A program made the position numbers and the translations under genes. From NCBI GenBank assembly GCA_025353725.1, contig JANXOF010000012.1, forward strand, positions 186,001 to 250,000: a DNA stretch of 64,000 nt, in the 5' to 3' direction. The notes under the pieces are model-generated. The model searched no databases, was not told the DNA's origin, and was given only the letters and a program-made list of their open reading frames with translations. Origin of the DNA: Polyangiaceae bacterium. Lineage in GTDB: Bacteria; Myxococcota_A; Polyangia; Polyangiales; Polyangiaceae. The stretch's first letter is position 1, and each line of letters opens with the position of its first letter. Shown here piece by piece: positions 55,559 to 64,000 of the stretch.

Positions 55559-56829
55559 GGCGGTCCTCCGCGCGCTAGCCGAGCGGCGGCGTCGCGATCA
55601 ATCTTTCCACTTGCGAGGCGCGGTAGGCGCGGTACGCGTAGGAGGCGCGAAGGGGCGCACTCTAACGGAAGCCTCTTCGCGAGCGCGAGGCGCGTGAGGT
55701 CGCTGTCGGCTTCATAAATAACGCAGATCTCGAGCTCACCAGAGCCTTCACGTGGGATGGCGACGGCGATGGCTACGCGTGCCCCGCAGTGCTCGGCGGC
55801 GGTCGCGACAAGAGCGAGCGGTACTTTTTGACCGCGCACCTTCACCACCTCGTCGCTTCGTCCCGTAATGAAGAGATGTCCGTTCTCGAGTCTGCCGAGA
55901 TCTCCCGTTTTCACGAAGCGCCCTACGCGCGCGGCATGGGTCGCAGCCGCGTTTCCTACGTATCCAAGCATGGTCGTGTCGGCCGCGAAAAGGACTTCAA
56001 AGTCCGCGCTCACCACCAACTCGACGCCGTCGACGGCGCGACCCACGGATCCGCGCGCAAACGCCGGATCGTCACTCGAGCATGCGGTGAGGCGCGGCCC
56101 GGCCTCCGTGCATCCGTATTGGTTCCAGAGAACGGCTCCGGGAAAGGCTTCGCGGAGACGCGCGGCGAGGGGGGCGCTGAGCGGACCGCCGGCCGACCCC
56201 ACACATCGAACTCGCGCGCCGCGAAGGCCTGCCCGCAAGAGCTCCGAGAGCGTGTAAGGCACCGACGCGAGGACAGTGATGGCCGCGGCGTCGAGCGTGG
56301 AGGCCTGCTCGGCCGGGAAGACCGCACCCGCCCAAACCACATCGCTTCCCGCGTTGAGCGCCGAGAAAAGCTGGCCCACTAAGCCGTATCCGTGTTCCAA
56401 GGACTGAACGATACCTACGCAGTCGCGAGCTTCAAGTCCGAGGTACAACGCGATTTTGTTGGCGCTTCGGAGCACGCTCGCGGCGTCGAACGCGACATGC
56501 TTCGGTTCACCCGTCGACCCGGACGTCCGGATGACGAGCGCCGTGTTCGGATCTGGCGCGTCGCATCCGAGCGCTCTCGCCGGTCCGACGGCGCGGGCGC
56601 GTGGGGTTGGAATGCGCCCCTCGAGCCATGCCGCTTCGAGAAAAGCGAGGGCCGTCACCGGATCTGGCGCGGGGACCTCGACGACCTCACCACGACCTGC
56701 AACCGCCGCCACGCTTGCGCGCAGACGGTGTGCTTCAGCGTCGAGCTCTGCGCGGCTCCAGGACCTGCCATGCTGGTGCAGCGTGCCGAGATTCGGAGCC
56801 AGCGCGGCGAGCGTCAGCACACGGTCCAC
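55555..56829 (-). CDS. AMP-dependent acyl/aryl ligase, compact
   Basis: 424 residues from GTG 56829, or 421 from GTG 56820, both overlapping the end of the upstream synthase gene; the frame running to 57156 is antisense-free shadow. Core motifs: P-loop VIRTSGSTGEPKHV, LWNQYGCTEAGPRL, VKTGDLGRLENGHLFITGRSDEVVKVRGQKV and the C-terminal lysine in LASGKIDRDAAARL. The N-terminal subdomain is shorter than in standard acyl-CoA synthetases. It probably loads a carboxylic acid onto the ACP encoded next to it. Confidence 0.85.
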   Translation of the reverse strand: MDRVLTLAALAPNLGTLHQHGRSWSRAELDAEAHRLRASVAAVAGRGEVVEVPAPDPVTALAFLEAAWLEGRIPTPRARAVGPARALGCDAPDPNTALVIRTSGSTGEPKHVAFDAASVLRSANKIALYLGLEARDCVGIVQSLEHGYGLVGQLFSALNAGSDVVWAGAVFPAEQASTLDAAAITVLASVPYTLSELLRAGLRGARVRCVGSAGGPLSAPLAARLREAFPGAVLWNQYGCTEAGPRLTACSSDDPAFARGSVGRAVDGVELVVSADFEVLFAADTTMLGYVGNAAATHAARVGRFVKTGDLGRLENGHLFITGRSDEVVKVRGQKVPLALVATAAEHCGARVAIAVAIPREGSGELEICVIYEADSDLTRLALAKRLPLECAPSRLLRVPRLPRLASGKIDRDAAARLARGGPP

Positions 56830-57869
56830 GTCGCGCCGCCCCAGGACGGACCGCCCCCGGCGCTTGCGATGGCGAGGCGAGCGCCTCGAGTGAGGAGCCC
56901 CTCGGCCCGCGCTTCGTGCATCGCAACCAGAACGGACGCCGCGCCGAGGTTGCCGCGGCGCTCCAGCGTCGAGGTGAAAAGCCGGCCCGGCGTCGACGCG
57001 GCCGTGAAAAGACGACGCGACGTGGCGCGTTGGGCAGAGTGAATAAGCGTGAGCGAAGGAGGACCGAGGCTTCTGGCCAACGCGCGTTCGAGTGCTTGCG
57101 ACAGCGCAGCTTCGATGCGTCGCGAAAATTCTACCGGATCGCCGGCCAGTACCCACGACGTGGCCGTACCGTCGCGAGGAGGCAACCGACCCGGGACAGT
57201 CGCGAGATCGTGGTTTTTCCCATCTCCGCCAAAGGCCGCTGCGCCGAGACCCTCGCCTGCCTCCGAGCTCCGACCGAGGAGCAACGCTCCGGCTCCGTCG
57301 CCAGCGGTCATCACGGCAAGTCGTTCAGACGCGGGCGTGACTTTGGAAAACGTATCCGAGCCGACAACGAGGACCGGCATTTTCGAGGCTGCGGCGAGCG
57401 TGGCGCCGATGGCCAACGCGTAGAGGCCGCCCGCGCAACCTGACCGAACGTCCAAAAATGCGCACGGAGCGCCGAGACCTCCCGCGACGAGCGCGGAGGT
57501 CGCTGCCGTCCATCGCGGTGACGTCGACGTCGCGACAACGACGAAGCCCAACTGCGATGGCGCGAGGCCTCCGTCCGAAAGTGCCGCGCGCCCAGCCTCG
57601 ATAGCGAGCGTCGCGGCGTCTTCCTCTTCTTCATGGTCGTCGAAGGGACGGCCTGGCCAATGCGCCCATGAACGACGTTGGATCCCGAATTCTTCCTCGA
57701 AGTGAGCCAACACAGGGGCTCTACGGTCCGCCGGCAGATCGGGCGTAAGCCGCTCGAGGAGATCGCTCGTCGCGATCGACGAAACCATGTCTCCGTCGGG
57801 CGTGCGACACGACGGAAACGAAGCGCCGCTCCCCAGGATACGTGCCGAAGCGTCACCGAAAGAAGCCAT
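56814..57869 (-). CDS. FabH-like beta-ketoacyl synthase 2
   Basis: 351 residues from ATG 57869 (57920 is possible). Triad residues are present but in divergent contexts: C145 in DVRSGCAGGLYAL, H277 in LIHSAQRATSRRL (not the usual PHQAN), N307 in ERRGNLGAAS. It carries an acidic loop (PFDDHEEEEDAA) before the core. Divergence from synthase 1 suggests a different substrate or a heterodimer, as in PqsB/PqsC. First gene of the minus-strand operon. Confidence 0.87.
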   Translation of the reverse strand: MASFGDASARILGSGASFPSCRTPDGDMVSSIATSDLLERLTPDLPADRRAPVLAHFEEEFGIQRRSWAHWPGRPFDDHEEEEDAATLAIEAGRAALSDGGLAPSQLGFVVVATSTSPRWTAATSALVAGGLGAPCAFLDVRSGCAGGLYALAIGATLAAASKMPVLVVGSDTFSKVTPASERLAVMTAGDGAGALLLGRSSEAGEGLGAAAFGGDGKNHDLATVPGRLPPRDGTATSWVLAGDPVEFSRRIEAALSQALERALARSLGPPSLTLIHSAQRATSRRLFTAASTPGRLFTSTLERRGNLGAASVLVAMHEARAEGLLTRGARLAIASAGGGPSWGGATWTVC

Positions 57870-58056
57870 GCCGTTTCGTGGTGAAGCGTTCACCACGGAG
57901 TTGATGTGTGCATCCTGCATCGGTCAAGAGCGTAACTCAACGTGCGTCACCGAACCAAGGATGAAGGACGAGTAATCCGTCCGGGCAAACTCGGCGGACG
58001 CGGCGAGGGATCACTCTACGGATTCGTTTCGGTGCGAGGTCGGCTACAACGTAGCC
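57870..58056. promoter_or_regulatory. Divergent promoter region between set B and the flavoprotein pair
   Basis: 187 bp between the divergently transcribed synthase gene and the DUF4911 gene; it must contain both promoters. No specific -10/-35 or operator could be named with confidence. Confidence 0.35.
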
Positions 58057-58314
58057 ATGCCTCGCCGCGCCGTTGCACCGCTCACTCATGTTTCGCGCGA
58101 GGGAATGATTTGGCGTCGCCTCGTCGTTCGCGCCAAAGACGTCGCTTTTTTGAAGGGCATCGTCGAAGCCCATGAAGGCCTCGCGCAGGTATTCGCCGAA
58201 AAAGGAGGCGATTTGACGCTTGCCGCGCCCGTGGGGAGGGAAGCCGAGCTCGACGAGCTCGTGCGTGACTTGGCCGCCGAGTTCGACGGCATTCTTCCCC
58301 TCGAAGACGCGTAA
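58057..58314 (+). CDS. DUF4911-type small protein
   Basis: 85 residues; RLVVRAKDVAFLKGIVEAHEGLAQVFAEKGGDLTLAAPVGREAELDELVRDLAAEF has the single-domain alpha/beta pattern of DUF4911, a family often found beside redox enzymes. No catalytic residues are known. The flavoprotein gene begins one base after its stop. Confidence 0.75.
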   Translation: MPRRAVAPLTHVSREGMIWRRLVVRAKDVAFLKGIVEAHEGLAQVFAEKGGDLTLAAPVGREAELDELVRDLAAEFDGILPLEDA

Positions 58315-58315
58315 A

Positions 58316-59479
58316 GTGGCGTTCGACTACGACGTAGTCATCGTCGGCGGAGGACCCGCGGGCGCGAGCACGTCGCTGCATCTCGGACGCACTCAAGGCA
58401 TTCGAGCGGACCGCGTCGCGCTCCTTGATAAAGCGAAGTTTCCGCGTGACAAGCCGTGCGCGGGGGCGGTGAGCCAGCTCGGCATCGACGCGCTTCGTGC
58501 CGTCGGAGTGACCATCACCGTGCCGCACGTCCCGATGTGCGGCGTGCGGGTTCTCATGAACGGCGCTGTCGGTGAGACGTCCTGCGCCATGGGAATCGTC
58601 GTTCGCCGGCTCGCGTTCGACGCGCAGCTGCTCGACCATGCCCGCACCCTCGGCGTGCACGTGCGGGACGGTGAGGCGCTGAGCGGGATCCGGCGGGTTC
58701 CCGGCGGATTTCAACTGACCACGAGCAAAGGCATCGTGACGACGCGCCTTTTGGCCGTATCCGATGGGGCGGGGGGACCGACTCGGAAGCTTCTCGGTAT
58801 TTCCGAGCCCGCACGAAAGGGTCACTTGTACGTCCTTGACACGGCGGCGCTCGCCACGGACACAGGGGTCGCGCGTGGGTTTGCAGACTTCGATTTGTCG
58901 ATTCTCGAAGACGGACTGCAGGGCTATTATTGGGACTTCCCGACTGTCATTAACGGCCACCCCAGCGTGAGCCGCGGCATCTACCACGCGAACTTGAGTC
59001 CGAGCTCGGACCTCAAGCGTGCACTCGGCCGCGCGCTCGCGCTACGAGGCGTCGATATCGAAAAAACGAAGTTACGGCCGTTTAGCACCAGGCCTTTTGT
59101 TGCGTCGTCGACGCTCGCGCTCGAAGGCGCCTTGCTGGTGGGAGAATCGGCCGGAATTGACCAAGCGACGGGCGAAGGAATAGCCCAAGCCATCGTGATG
59201 GGCGCCATCGCGGCGCGCCATGTGGCGCGCGCCCTGCGGACCGGACTCCGCTCGTTTTACGGATATGCGGAAGAGGTTCGATCGTCGCGTATGGGGCGTC
59301 ATATGCTCCAAAGTGCGTGGCTCGCCAACCGCGTTTACGGCCCATGGGGAGGGCCCGCGCGAAGGCTGCTTTTGACGTCCAGCTACGCGCGCGCGGCCGG
59401 AATGAGTTGGTATAATGGCCAATCACTGCCGTGGTCGACGAAAGCTCGCTTGGGGGCAGGTCTCGTACTCGCGATCTAA
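58316..59479 (+). CDS. Geranylgeranyl reductase-family FAD-dependent oxidoreductase
   Basis: GTG 58316, 387 residues. N-terminal FAD fingerprint DVVIVGGGPAGASTSLHL and DKAKFPRDKPCAGAVS (the PxxKxCxG motif of the GGR/halogenase-like group), the middle RRLAFDAQLLDHA, and the second FAD motif ALLVGESAGIDQATGEGIAQAI. Relatives reduce isoprenoid double bonds or hydroxylate aromatic and lipid substrates. In this context it could reduce or oxidise the acyl product of the divergent operon (inference). Confidence 0.87.
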   Translation: MAFDYDVVIVGGGPAGASTSLHLGRTQGIRADRVALLDKAKFPRDKPCAGAVSQLGIDALRAVGVTITVPHVPMCGVRVLMNGAVGETSCAMGIVVRRLAFDAQLLDHARTLGVHVRDGEALSGIRRVPGGFQLTTSKGIVTTRLLAVSDGAGGPTRKLLGISEPARKGHLYVLDTAALATDTGVARGFADFDLSILEDGLQGYYWDFPTVINGHPSVSRGIYHANLSPSSDLKRALGRALALRGVDIEKTKLRPFSTRPFVASSTLALEGALLVGESAGIDQATGEGIAQAIVMGAIAARHVARALRTGLRSFYGYAEEVRSSRMGRHMLQSAWLANRVYGPWGGPARRLLLTSSYARAAGMSWYNGQSLPWSTKARLGAGLVLAI

Positions 59480-59704
59480 AAAGGTAGTGTAGAACGCGCT
59501 GCGCCCCGCCTATCGCAGTCGACCACGCGACTACGGACATCGGCGCGCGACTCCTACAAAACAGCGCTTTCGATGGTGCTGAGACGCGTCTGTGCCTTTC
59601 GTGATTAGGCGTACGAGCGGAGAGTGTTCGATCGCGACGACGTTTGCTGCGTGACTTGCAGAGCGTTTGAGCACGACTCGAAGATCCGAAAAAAAGGAGC
59701 ACCG

Positions 59705-60640
59705 ATGAGGCTCATGCATTGTGCAATCCCAGCGATTGCTACAGGTGTGGTTTTGTTCGTTAGCCAAGCGACAGCCGATGTTTGGGCGCCGCCCGCGAAG
59801 CAAGCGAACGCCGGAGATAGTATTTCACAGGGATTTTCCGCGAACGGTTGGCCTGGAGATCATACGGAATTAAGTTGGGTCCAAGGAAGTGACGTGGGGG
59901 TTGATTCTGTCGCTTCACGTACTCGTGCGAGCTATGCGGATTTTACGCAAGACTCAGAGTCTGTCAGCGGCGCTGAACTCATCGGTGGGAATGACAATTT
60001 CGCCGCTCAAGCGTCGCGCATTTGCGCGCAGCGCCCGCTCCCGACGCGCGTCCATGTCTTGCTCGGTGCGAACGACGTGTGCAACCGACCGCGATCGTCA
60101 AGTAAGGATGCGGCGGCGAACCTTTACAGCGTGACGACCTGGACAAATGCCCTGCGTACGGGCCTTGACCAACTTGCGGCATGCCTCCCGCCGCGCTCTG
60201 TCGTTCAGCTCCTCAGCGTGCCTCGGGTCGACGGCATCTACGAAGCAGGAAATGCGAAGAGCGGATGGTGTAGCTGGGGCGTGTGGCCAATCGCGAATGT
60301 GTGTCGCGTTGTAACCGCCGAGACGAGTGCCTCCCGTCGCGCTCAAATCGGTGCGCGCATCGACCAATACAACGACGCACTCGCGGCCGAGGCTGACAGC
60401 TACGCACGCAACTTGAATGGGCAAAATTCCCGTGGGATTGCGTTTGTGAGCGACTGGGTCGGGAGCACATCCTCGGGTCATGAGAACACTTCCCTCGGCA
60501 CGTTTCGGTTCGGTGCGGACGACATCAACGGAAGCGATTGCTTTCATCCAAACGTAGCGGGTCAAGCGCGGATTGCGTGCGTCGCCTGGGCTAAGAGCCC
60601 TGATGGCGCGGGCCCCTATGCCGGTTGCTTCAAACGATGA
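59705..60640 (+). CDS. Secreted SGNH/GDSL hydrolase
   Basis: ATG 59705 with AAGGAG at 59694-59699. A Sec signal peptide (~residues 1-25, cut near TADV) precedes the SGNH blocks: block I GDSISQGF (Ser39), block III GANDVC, and block V DCFHPNVAGQ with the catalytic Asp and His; the block II Gly is less clear. 311 residues. Secreted esterase, lipase or carbohydrate deacetylase; several Cys suggest disulfides. Confidence 0.88.
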   Translation: MRLMHCAIPAIATGVVLFVSQATADVWAPPAKQANAGDSISQGFSANGWPGDHTELSWVQGSDVGVDSVASRTRASYADFTQDSESVSGAELIGGNDNFAAQASRICAQRPLPTRVHVLLGANDVCNRPRSSSKDAAANLYSVTTWTNALRTGLDQLAACLPPRSVVQLLSVPRVDGIYEAGNAKSGWCSWGVWPIANVCRVVTAETSASRRAQIGARIDQYNDALAAEADSYARNLNGQNSRGIAFVSDWVGSTSSGHENTSLGTFRFGADDINGSDCFHPNVAGQARIACVAWAKSPDGAGPYAGCFKR

Positions 60641-60672
60641 GCTTGCGCACACAGAAAGCAGAGGAGGACACC

Positions 60673-61458
60673 ATGAACGTCATGAATCACGGACTCGAAT
60701 ATGTCGCGTCGTGTTCTGTCTTAGCATTTGCTTGCCTTGCGAGCGCCTGCAGCGGTTCGCCCACGCCTCACGACGAGCCGACGACGGTGAACCCGGCTGT
60801 GTCGCCTGCACCTTCACCCGCACCCGTGCGGCGTTCGGAGGTCGTGAATCTACGGACAAATGACGCTTTCGTGTCTACCGATTACGTAGCCTCAGAGACC
60901 GCGTACAAGTTGTTCGGTATCGAGGAGGGTGACGGGCAAACGCCGCGCTCAGCGATTCTTGCGGAGGCGCCAGGTTGGTCGACCCGCGCCTACCACGAGG
61001 GTGATTCGTTGGGTCGGGGTCTGCATGTGAGTCAGATTGGACATGACCGCGTCACGCTCCGCGGCCCGAGCTTTGATGTGGTCATCGAGTCTGGAGCGAG
61101 CACTCCGCTTCGACTCGTGAAGCATCGTCTCGACGTCGTTGCAAAACCACTGGGGAAGCACCGCTACGCCGTCGACACGGAGGCGGCGCGCGCCGCACCC
61201 TCGACTCTGCCGGAAGCCGAATCGGCTCAACTCTACGGGCGCACTCTTTTAAAGCTCGGCGCAATCGAAGCCGGCAGCCTCTTCGCGGAGGCCGACCTTC
61301 GTGAAGGCGATCTCCTCGAAGGTGTCGACGGCGCACCCGCGAACGACGATGCGCTCCCAGGCCTTGGTCGCGCGCTTACGGATGGCAGACCCACCTTCGC
61401 GCTCCGCGTCTACCGCGGAGGTGCCATGATGAATCGCACGTTCGTGCGCGCGAAGTAA
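60673..61458 (+). CDS. PDZ-domain lipoprotein
   Basis: ATG 60673 with GAGGAGG at 60661-60667, so the frame to 60625 is not used. Lipobox LASAC, a Thr/Pro linker, then a ~100-residue beta domain with HRYAVD, as in the homology region of type II secretion GspC proteins. The C-terminal ~75 residues are a PDZ domain (YGRTLLKLGAIEAGSLFAEADLREGDLLEGVDGAPAND). It could be a GspC-like or protease-adaptor lipoprotein; no T2SS genes are in the window. Confidence 0.7.
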   Translation: MNVMNHGLEYVASCSVLAFACLASACSGSPTPHDEPTTVNPAVSPAPSPAPVRRSEVVNLRTNDAFVSTDYVASETAYKLFGIEEGDGQTPRSAILAEAPGWSTRAYHEGDSLGRGLHVSQIGHDRVTLRGPSFDVVIESGASTPLRLVKHRLDVVAKPLGKHRYAVDTEAARAAPSTLPEAESAQLYGRTLLKLGAIEAGSLFAEADLREGDLLEGVDGAPANDDALPGLGRALTDGRPTFALRVYRGGAMMNRTFVRAK

Positions 61459-61733
61459 GTACGGCGTTTGCCCACTGCGCTTCCATTCTCGATTTCGAAG
61501 CGTCGGCGCGAAGACACAAAACCTCGAGTCTTCGCGCGCGGCCATTGTCCGTGCGCGATGTGGAGAGAGTCGGGCCCACTCGACGACCGCTAATATGAGG
61601 ATCGTCGTATTGCGGTTTAGGAAGGGTAGTCCTTAGCGTAGCGCGATGGCTCCGATTCAGCCAGACTCCGTGCGTGAGCGGGTGCGTCCTTCGCTCCGCG
61701 TCGCCGCGTTGAATTGTGTGTAAGATCTTCCCG

Positions 61734-63452
61734 ATGTTGAGGCTCCGCGTGACGCGCTGGTGGTTTCTGCCGCTCTCAGGGTTGGGCGCAGTCGTCGCGA
61801 TCGAGTGCGCCACGCCAACCGTCCTTACCGTGACCATTTATAGCGAACTTGCGTGCACGAAAGGTTCGGCCGTCGCGCTGGTCGGAGCCGCGTCGTTGGG
61901 CGAGCTTATTGGGAAGGCTCCGTCGTCGGTTTCGGCAACGTGCGACGCCGACGGGCGCATGGGAAGCGTCGCGATTCTGCCGTCGGGTTCGAAAGACGAG
62001 AGCGTCGCCTTCGCCGTGATGCAACGCGCGGACGGGCAGCCCGCGGACGGCTGCCTCGACCCTCTTCAGTCAAAGGGGTGCATCGTCGCGAAGCGTCAGC
62101 TGCGGTTCGGGCGACACGTTCGGAGCGACATGCGCGTCGACATGCGATTGTCGTGCTTGGGTGTACTTTGCGCGACCGACGAGACGTGCGTCAAAGGCAC
62201 CTGCGTTGCCGCGGAGCTCGCCTGCGGTCGCTCTTGCGACGACGGAACGTTTGACGTCAAAGCGGACGCCGGGGCGTCGGCGCAAGACCCACGAATCGCC
62301 GATGCGGATGTCGCCGATGGGGGGCCTCGCCTGCCTGGCCTTCCCGACGCGAGCCAGCCGCCAACCGCCTACCAGGACATCACAAACCCGGCGTACTGGG
62401 AGCGCTTCGACCTTGCGCCCTTGGGAGGCGGCAGCGAGTTTACCGGCGGAGTTTACGACGGCCGCTACGTTTACTTCAGCCCTGCATTTCGGGGCCAGGA
62501 ACGAATTGTGCGCTACGACACACACGCGCCCTTTGCGGTTGCAAGCTCTTGGTCGACCCATCGCACAGGCTCGCTCGGCTGGGGCGGTGCGGTGTCCGAC
62601 GGGCGATTCGTTTACTTCCTGCCGTTTACAGCGGAGGGCTTCCTCCGTCACGACCCGTTGATGCCGTTCGATGCCGCCTCGGCTTGGAATCTGGTACCGG
62701 ATTCTCTTACCCACTTCGTATCCACTGCGGGTGGCGTGTTCGATGGGCGCTACATCTACGCTTCACCAAACGCCTCAGCGAATTTTCCCCCGGCGGTCGT
62801 GAATCGCTTTGACACGCGAGGTGCGCCCGAAAGCCATGCGTCTTGGACGCAATTTGACGTAACGACCGACCTCCCTGCGCCAGGCCTCTCGAGCATGCTG
62901 CTCGGAGGCTACGACGGGCGCCACATCTACTTTACGCCCGACGACTTCAGCTCCATCGCCGTGCGCTACGATACGCGCCAGTCTTTTGCCGCGAAAGCTT
63001 CGTGGGATTCTGTCGATCTCCTTCCTTTCGATGCGCGCTTTGTCGGCGGATTTCGCGGGTCCGTCTCGGACGGGCGCTACGTGTATATGCCTTCGGACAG
63101 CTCAAATCTCATTCTTCGCTACGACTCTGCGTTGCCTTTTGTAAAACGGCAGTCGTGGGTCGAATACGTGCTTCCCGAGAGCGTTCGAAGCACGGCCTTC
63201 GACGGTCGCTACCTCTATTTTGGAGCAGGCGGCGGGCAGACAACGTATCGCTACGACTCGAAGTCCCCATTCACCCAAGCGACGTCTTGGCAATCGTTCG
63301 ACGCGAAGGTGGGTCGTATTGATGGAATCGTTTTCGATGGCCACTTCATGTACTTCGTTCCCGAGAGCAACAGTAACGTCGTCGCCCGATTCGAAGCTGT
63401 CGTCGCGGGTACAGCCTCGCCGGTCTTGCCAGGTCGCGCAGGTAGTTTTTGA
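61734..63452 (+). CDS. Seven-repeat beta-propeller lipoprotein
   Basis: 572 residues. A short signal peptide with a weak lipobox (AIEC) and an N-terminal ~200-residue region with paired Cys (CLDPLQSKGC, CLGVLCATDETCVKGTC) and a D-A-G linker. From ~residue 215 there are seven repeats of ~45-50 residues with consensus GG-x-(Y/F/S)DGR(Y/F)(V/I)YF-P...RYDT--PF---SW. Seven copies fit a seven-bladed propeller. No enzymatic motif; probable extracellular ligand- or glycan-binding protein. The upstream GTG at 61716 is less likely as start. Confidence 0.75.
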   Translation: MLRLRVTRWWFLPLSGLGAVVAIECATPTVLTVTIYSELACTKGSAVALVGAASLGELIGKAPSSVSATCDADGRMGSVAILPSGSKDESVAFAVMQRADGQPADGCLDPLQSKGCIVAKRQLRFGRHVRSDMRVDMRLSCLGVLCATDETCVKGTCVAAELACGRSCDDGTFDVKADAGASAQDPRIADADVADGGPRLPGLPDASQPPTAYQDITNPAYWERFDLAPLGGGSEFTGGVYDGRYVYFSPAFRGQERIVRYDTHAPFAVASSWSTHRTGSLGWGGAVSDGRFVYFLPFTAEGFLRHDPLMPFDAASAWNLVPDSLTHFVSTAGGVFDGRYIYASPNASANFPPAVVNRFDTRGAPESHASWTQFDVTTDLPAPGLSSMLLGGYDGRHIYFTPDDFSSIAVRYDTRQSFAAKASWDSVDLLPFDARFVGGFRGSVSDGRYVYMPSDSSNLILRYDSALPFVKRQSWVEYVLPESVRSTAFDGRYLYFGAGGGQTTYRYDSKSPFTQATSWQSFDAKVGRIDGIVFDGHFMYFVPESNSNVVARFEAVVAGTASPVLPGRAGSF

Positions 63453-63589
63453 CGCTCTTCAATTCGCGCCTGGTTTCCCGTTATCTCTCGTTGGGTCTGC
63501 GAGTCGTGTACGAGCGAGGCTTACACGTGCTGGGGGGCCATAAGTTGAGCCTGTCGTAGTCGCGACTCGTGTACGCTTGGAACGGGTCA

Positions 63590-64000
63590 ATGGCTTCCGA
63601 GAATTACCCTGAGATCGTCGACCGCTATGCGGTCTATGGGGCGCTTGCGGCCGGAGGTATGGCGACGGTTCATCTCGGCCGCCTTGTCGGGCCCGCCGGG
63701 TTTTCACGGACGGTCGCTATCAAGCGCCTCCGATCGGACTTTCTTGCCGATCCGGATTTCATTGCGATGTTTTCGGATGAAGCGCGGTTGGCGGGCCGGA
63801 TTCGTCACCCGAACGTCGTTGCCGTCATTGATGTCGTTTCCACGAGCCGAGAGTTGCTGCTCGTGATGGAATACGTTCAGGGCGAAACACTCTCTCGACT
63901 AATCCAACTCGCGTCGGAGGACGGAGGCGTTGTCCCGGCGGCCATCGGCGCCGCCATTATGAGGGATACCCTCGCGGGCCTCCACGCGGCGCACGAGACC
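63590..64000 (+). CDS. Hanks-type Ser/Thr protein kinase, N-terminal part (runs off window)
   Basis: The first 137 codons are present. Kinase subdomains I-IV: glycine loop YGALAAGGMATVHLG, the ATP-binding Lys in TVAIKRL, the C-helix Glu in FSDEARLAGRIRHPNVV, and the hinge LVMEYVQGETL. The catalytic HRD loop and any membrane or sensor domain lie beyond 64000. Myxobacteria carry many such kinases; the PP2C protein at 32525 could oppose it, but no direct link is visible. Confidence 0.93.
   Translation, partial: MASENYPEIVDRYAVYGALAAGGMATVHLGRLVGPAGFSRTVAIKRLRSDFLADPDFIAMFSDEARLAGRIRHPNVVAVIDVVSTSRELLLVMEYVQGETLSRLIQLASEDGGVVPAAIGAAIMRDTLAGLHAAHET

Overview
The window looks like a chromosomal segment of a myxobacterium (Myxococcota, probably Polyangia-like). 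This is inferred from style, not from a marker gene. The DNA is GC-rich and densely coding. There are about ten secreted lipoproteins with Asp-Ala-Gly-rich linkers, cysteine-rich repeats or propeller repeats. A Ser/Thr kinase, a PP2C phosphatase, a PAP/fibrillin lipoprotein and an exported VWA protein are also present. No rRNA, tRNA or CRISPR array was seen.

Layout. 1-12.5 kb: C-terminus of a COG4324-type aminopeptidase, a lamin-tail lipoprotein, an unknown lipoprotein, a catalase-like lipoprotein, an L,D-transpeptidase carrying a (TC)14 tract, a one-helix membrane protein, a PAP/fibrillin lipoprotein, an FKBP prolyl isomerase, a PrsW-type protease coupled to pheA, and a small membrane protein. 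12.5-15.9 kb: a decayed accessory island holding a broken OLD/PARIS-like ATPase, a TOPRIM-like (DUF3226-type) partner cut by an IS, and a 0.73-kb IS deletion derivative with 22-bp inverted ends. 15.9-24.8 kb: a DUF4832 lipoprotein, an exported 2H phosphoesterase-like lipoprotein behind a perfect CRP-type palindrome, remnants of an SPFH gene and a VapC gene, a DUF6544-type membrane protein, an alpha/beta hydrolase and a VWA lipoprotein.

24.9-34.1 kb is mostly core metabolism: the overlapping haem operon hemE-hemH-hemG, tgt plus a small partner, a B12-dependent acyl-CoA mutase whose substrate residues match isobutyryl-CoA mutase, a DedA protein, a PP2C phosphatase and frr. 34-43 kb: a cysteine-rich repeat lipoprotein, a degenerate acyl-reductase-like SDR, a MacAB/LolCD-like exporter operon (periplasmic adaptor, FtsX permease, ATPase), a histidine-rich polytopic protein and an MFS transporter.

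43-59.5 kb is the most interesting region: two neighbouring sets of discrete acyl-handling enzymes. Set A is an acyl-CoA dehydrogenase homologue, a fatty acyl-AMP ligase, an acyl-CoA carboxyltransferase, an ACP, a left-handed beta-helix acyltransferase and a FabG-like SDR. Set B is a GH3-family acyl-adenylating enzyme, FabH, an ACP, an AMP ligase and a second FabH-like synthase in one overlapping operon, with a divergent DUF4911 protein and a geranylgeranyl-reductase-like flavoprotein. I infer an undescribed fatty-acid-derived (possibly amide) metabolite pathway. Between the sets lie a membrane protein, an alcohol dehydrogenase pseudogene and an HepT/MntA toxin-antitoxin pair. 59.7-64 kb: an SGNH hydrolase, a PDZ lipoprotein, a seven-repeat propeller lipoprotein and the start of a Ser/Thr protein kinase.
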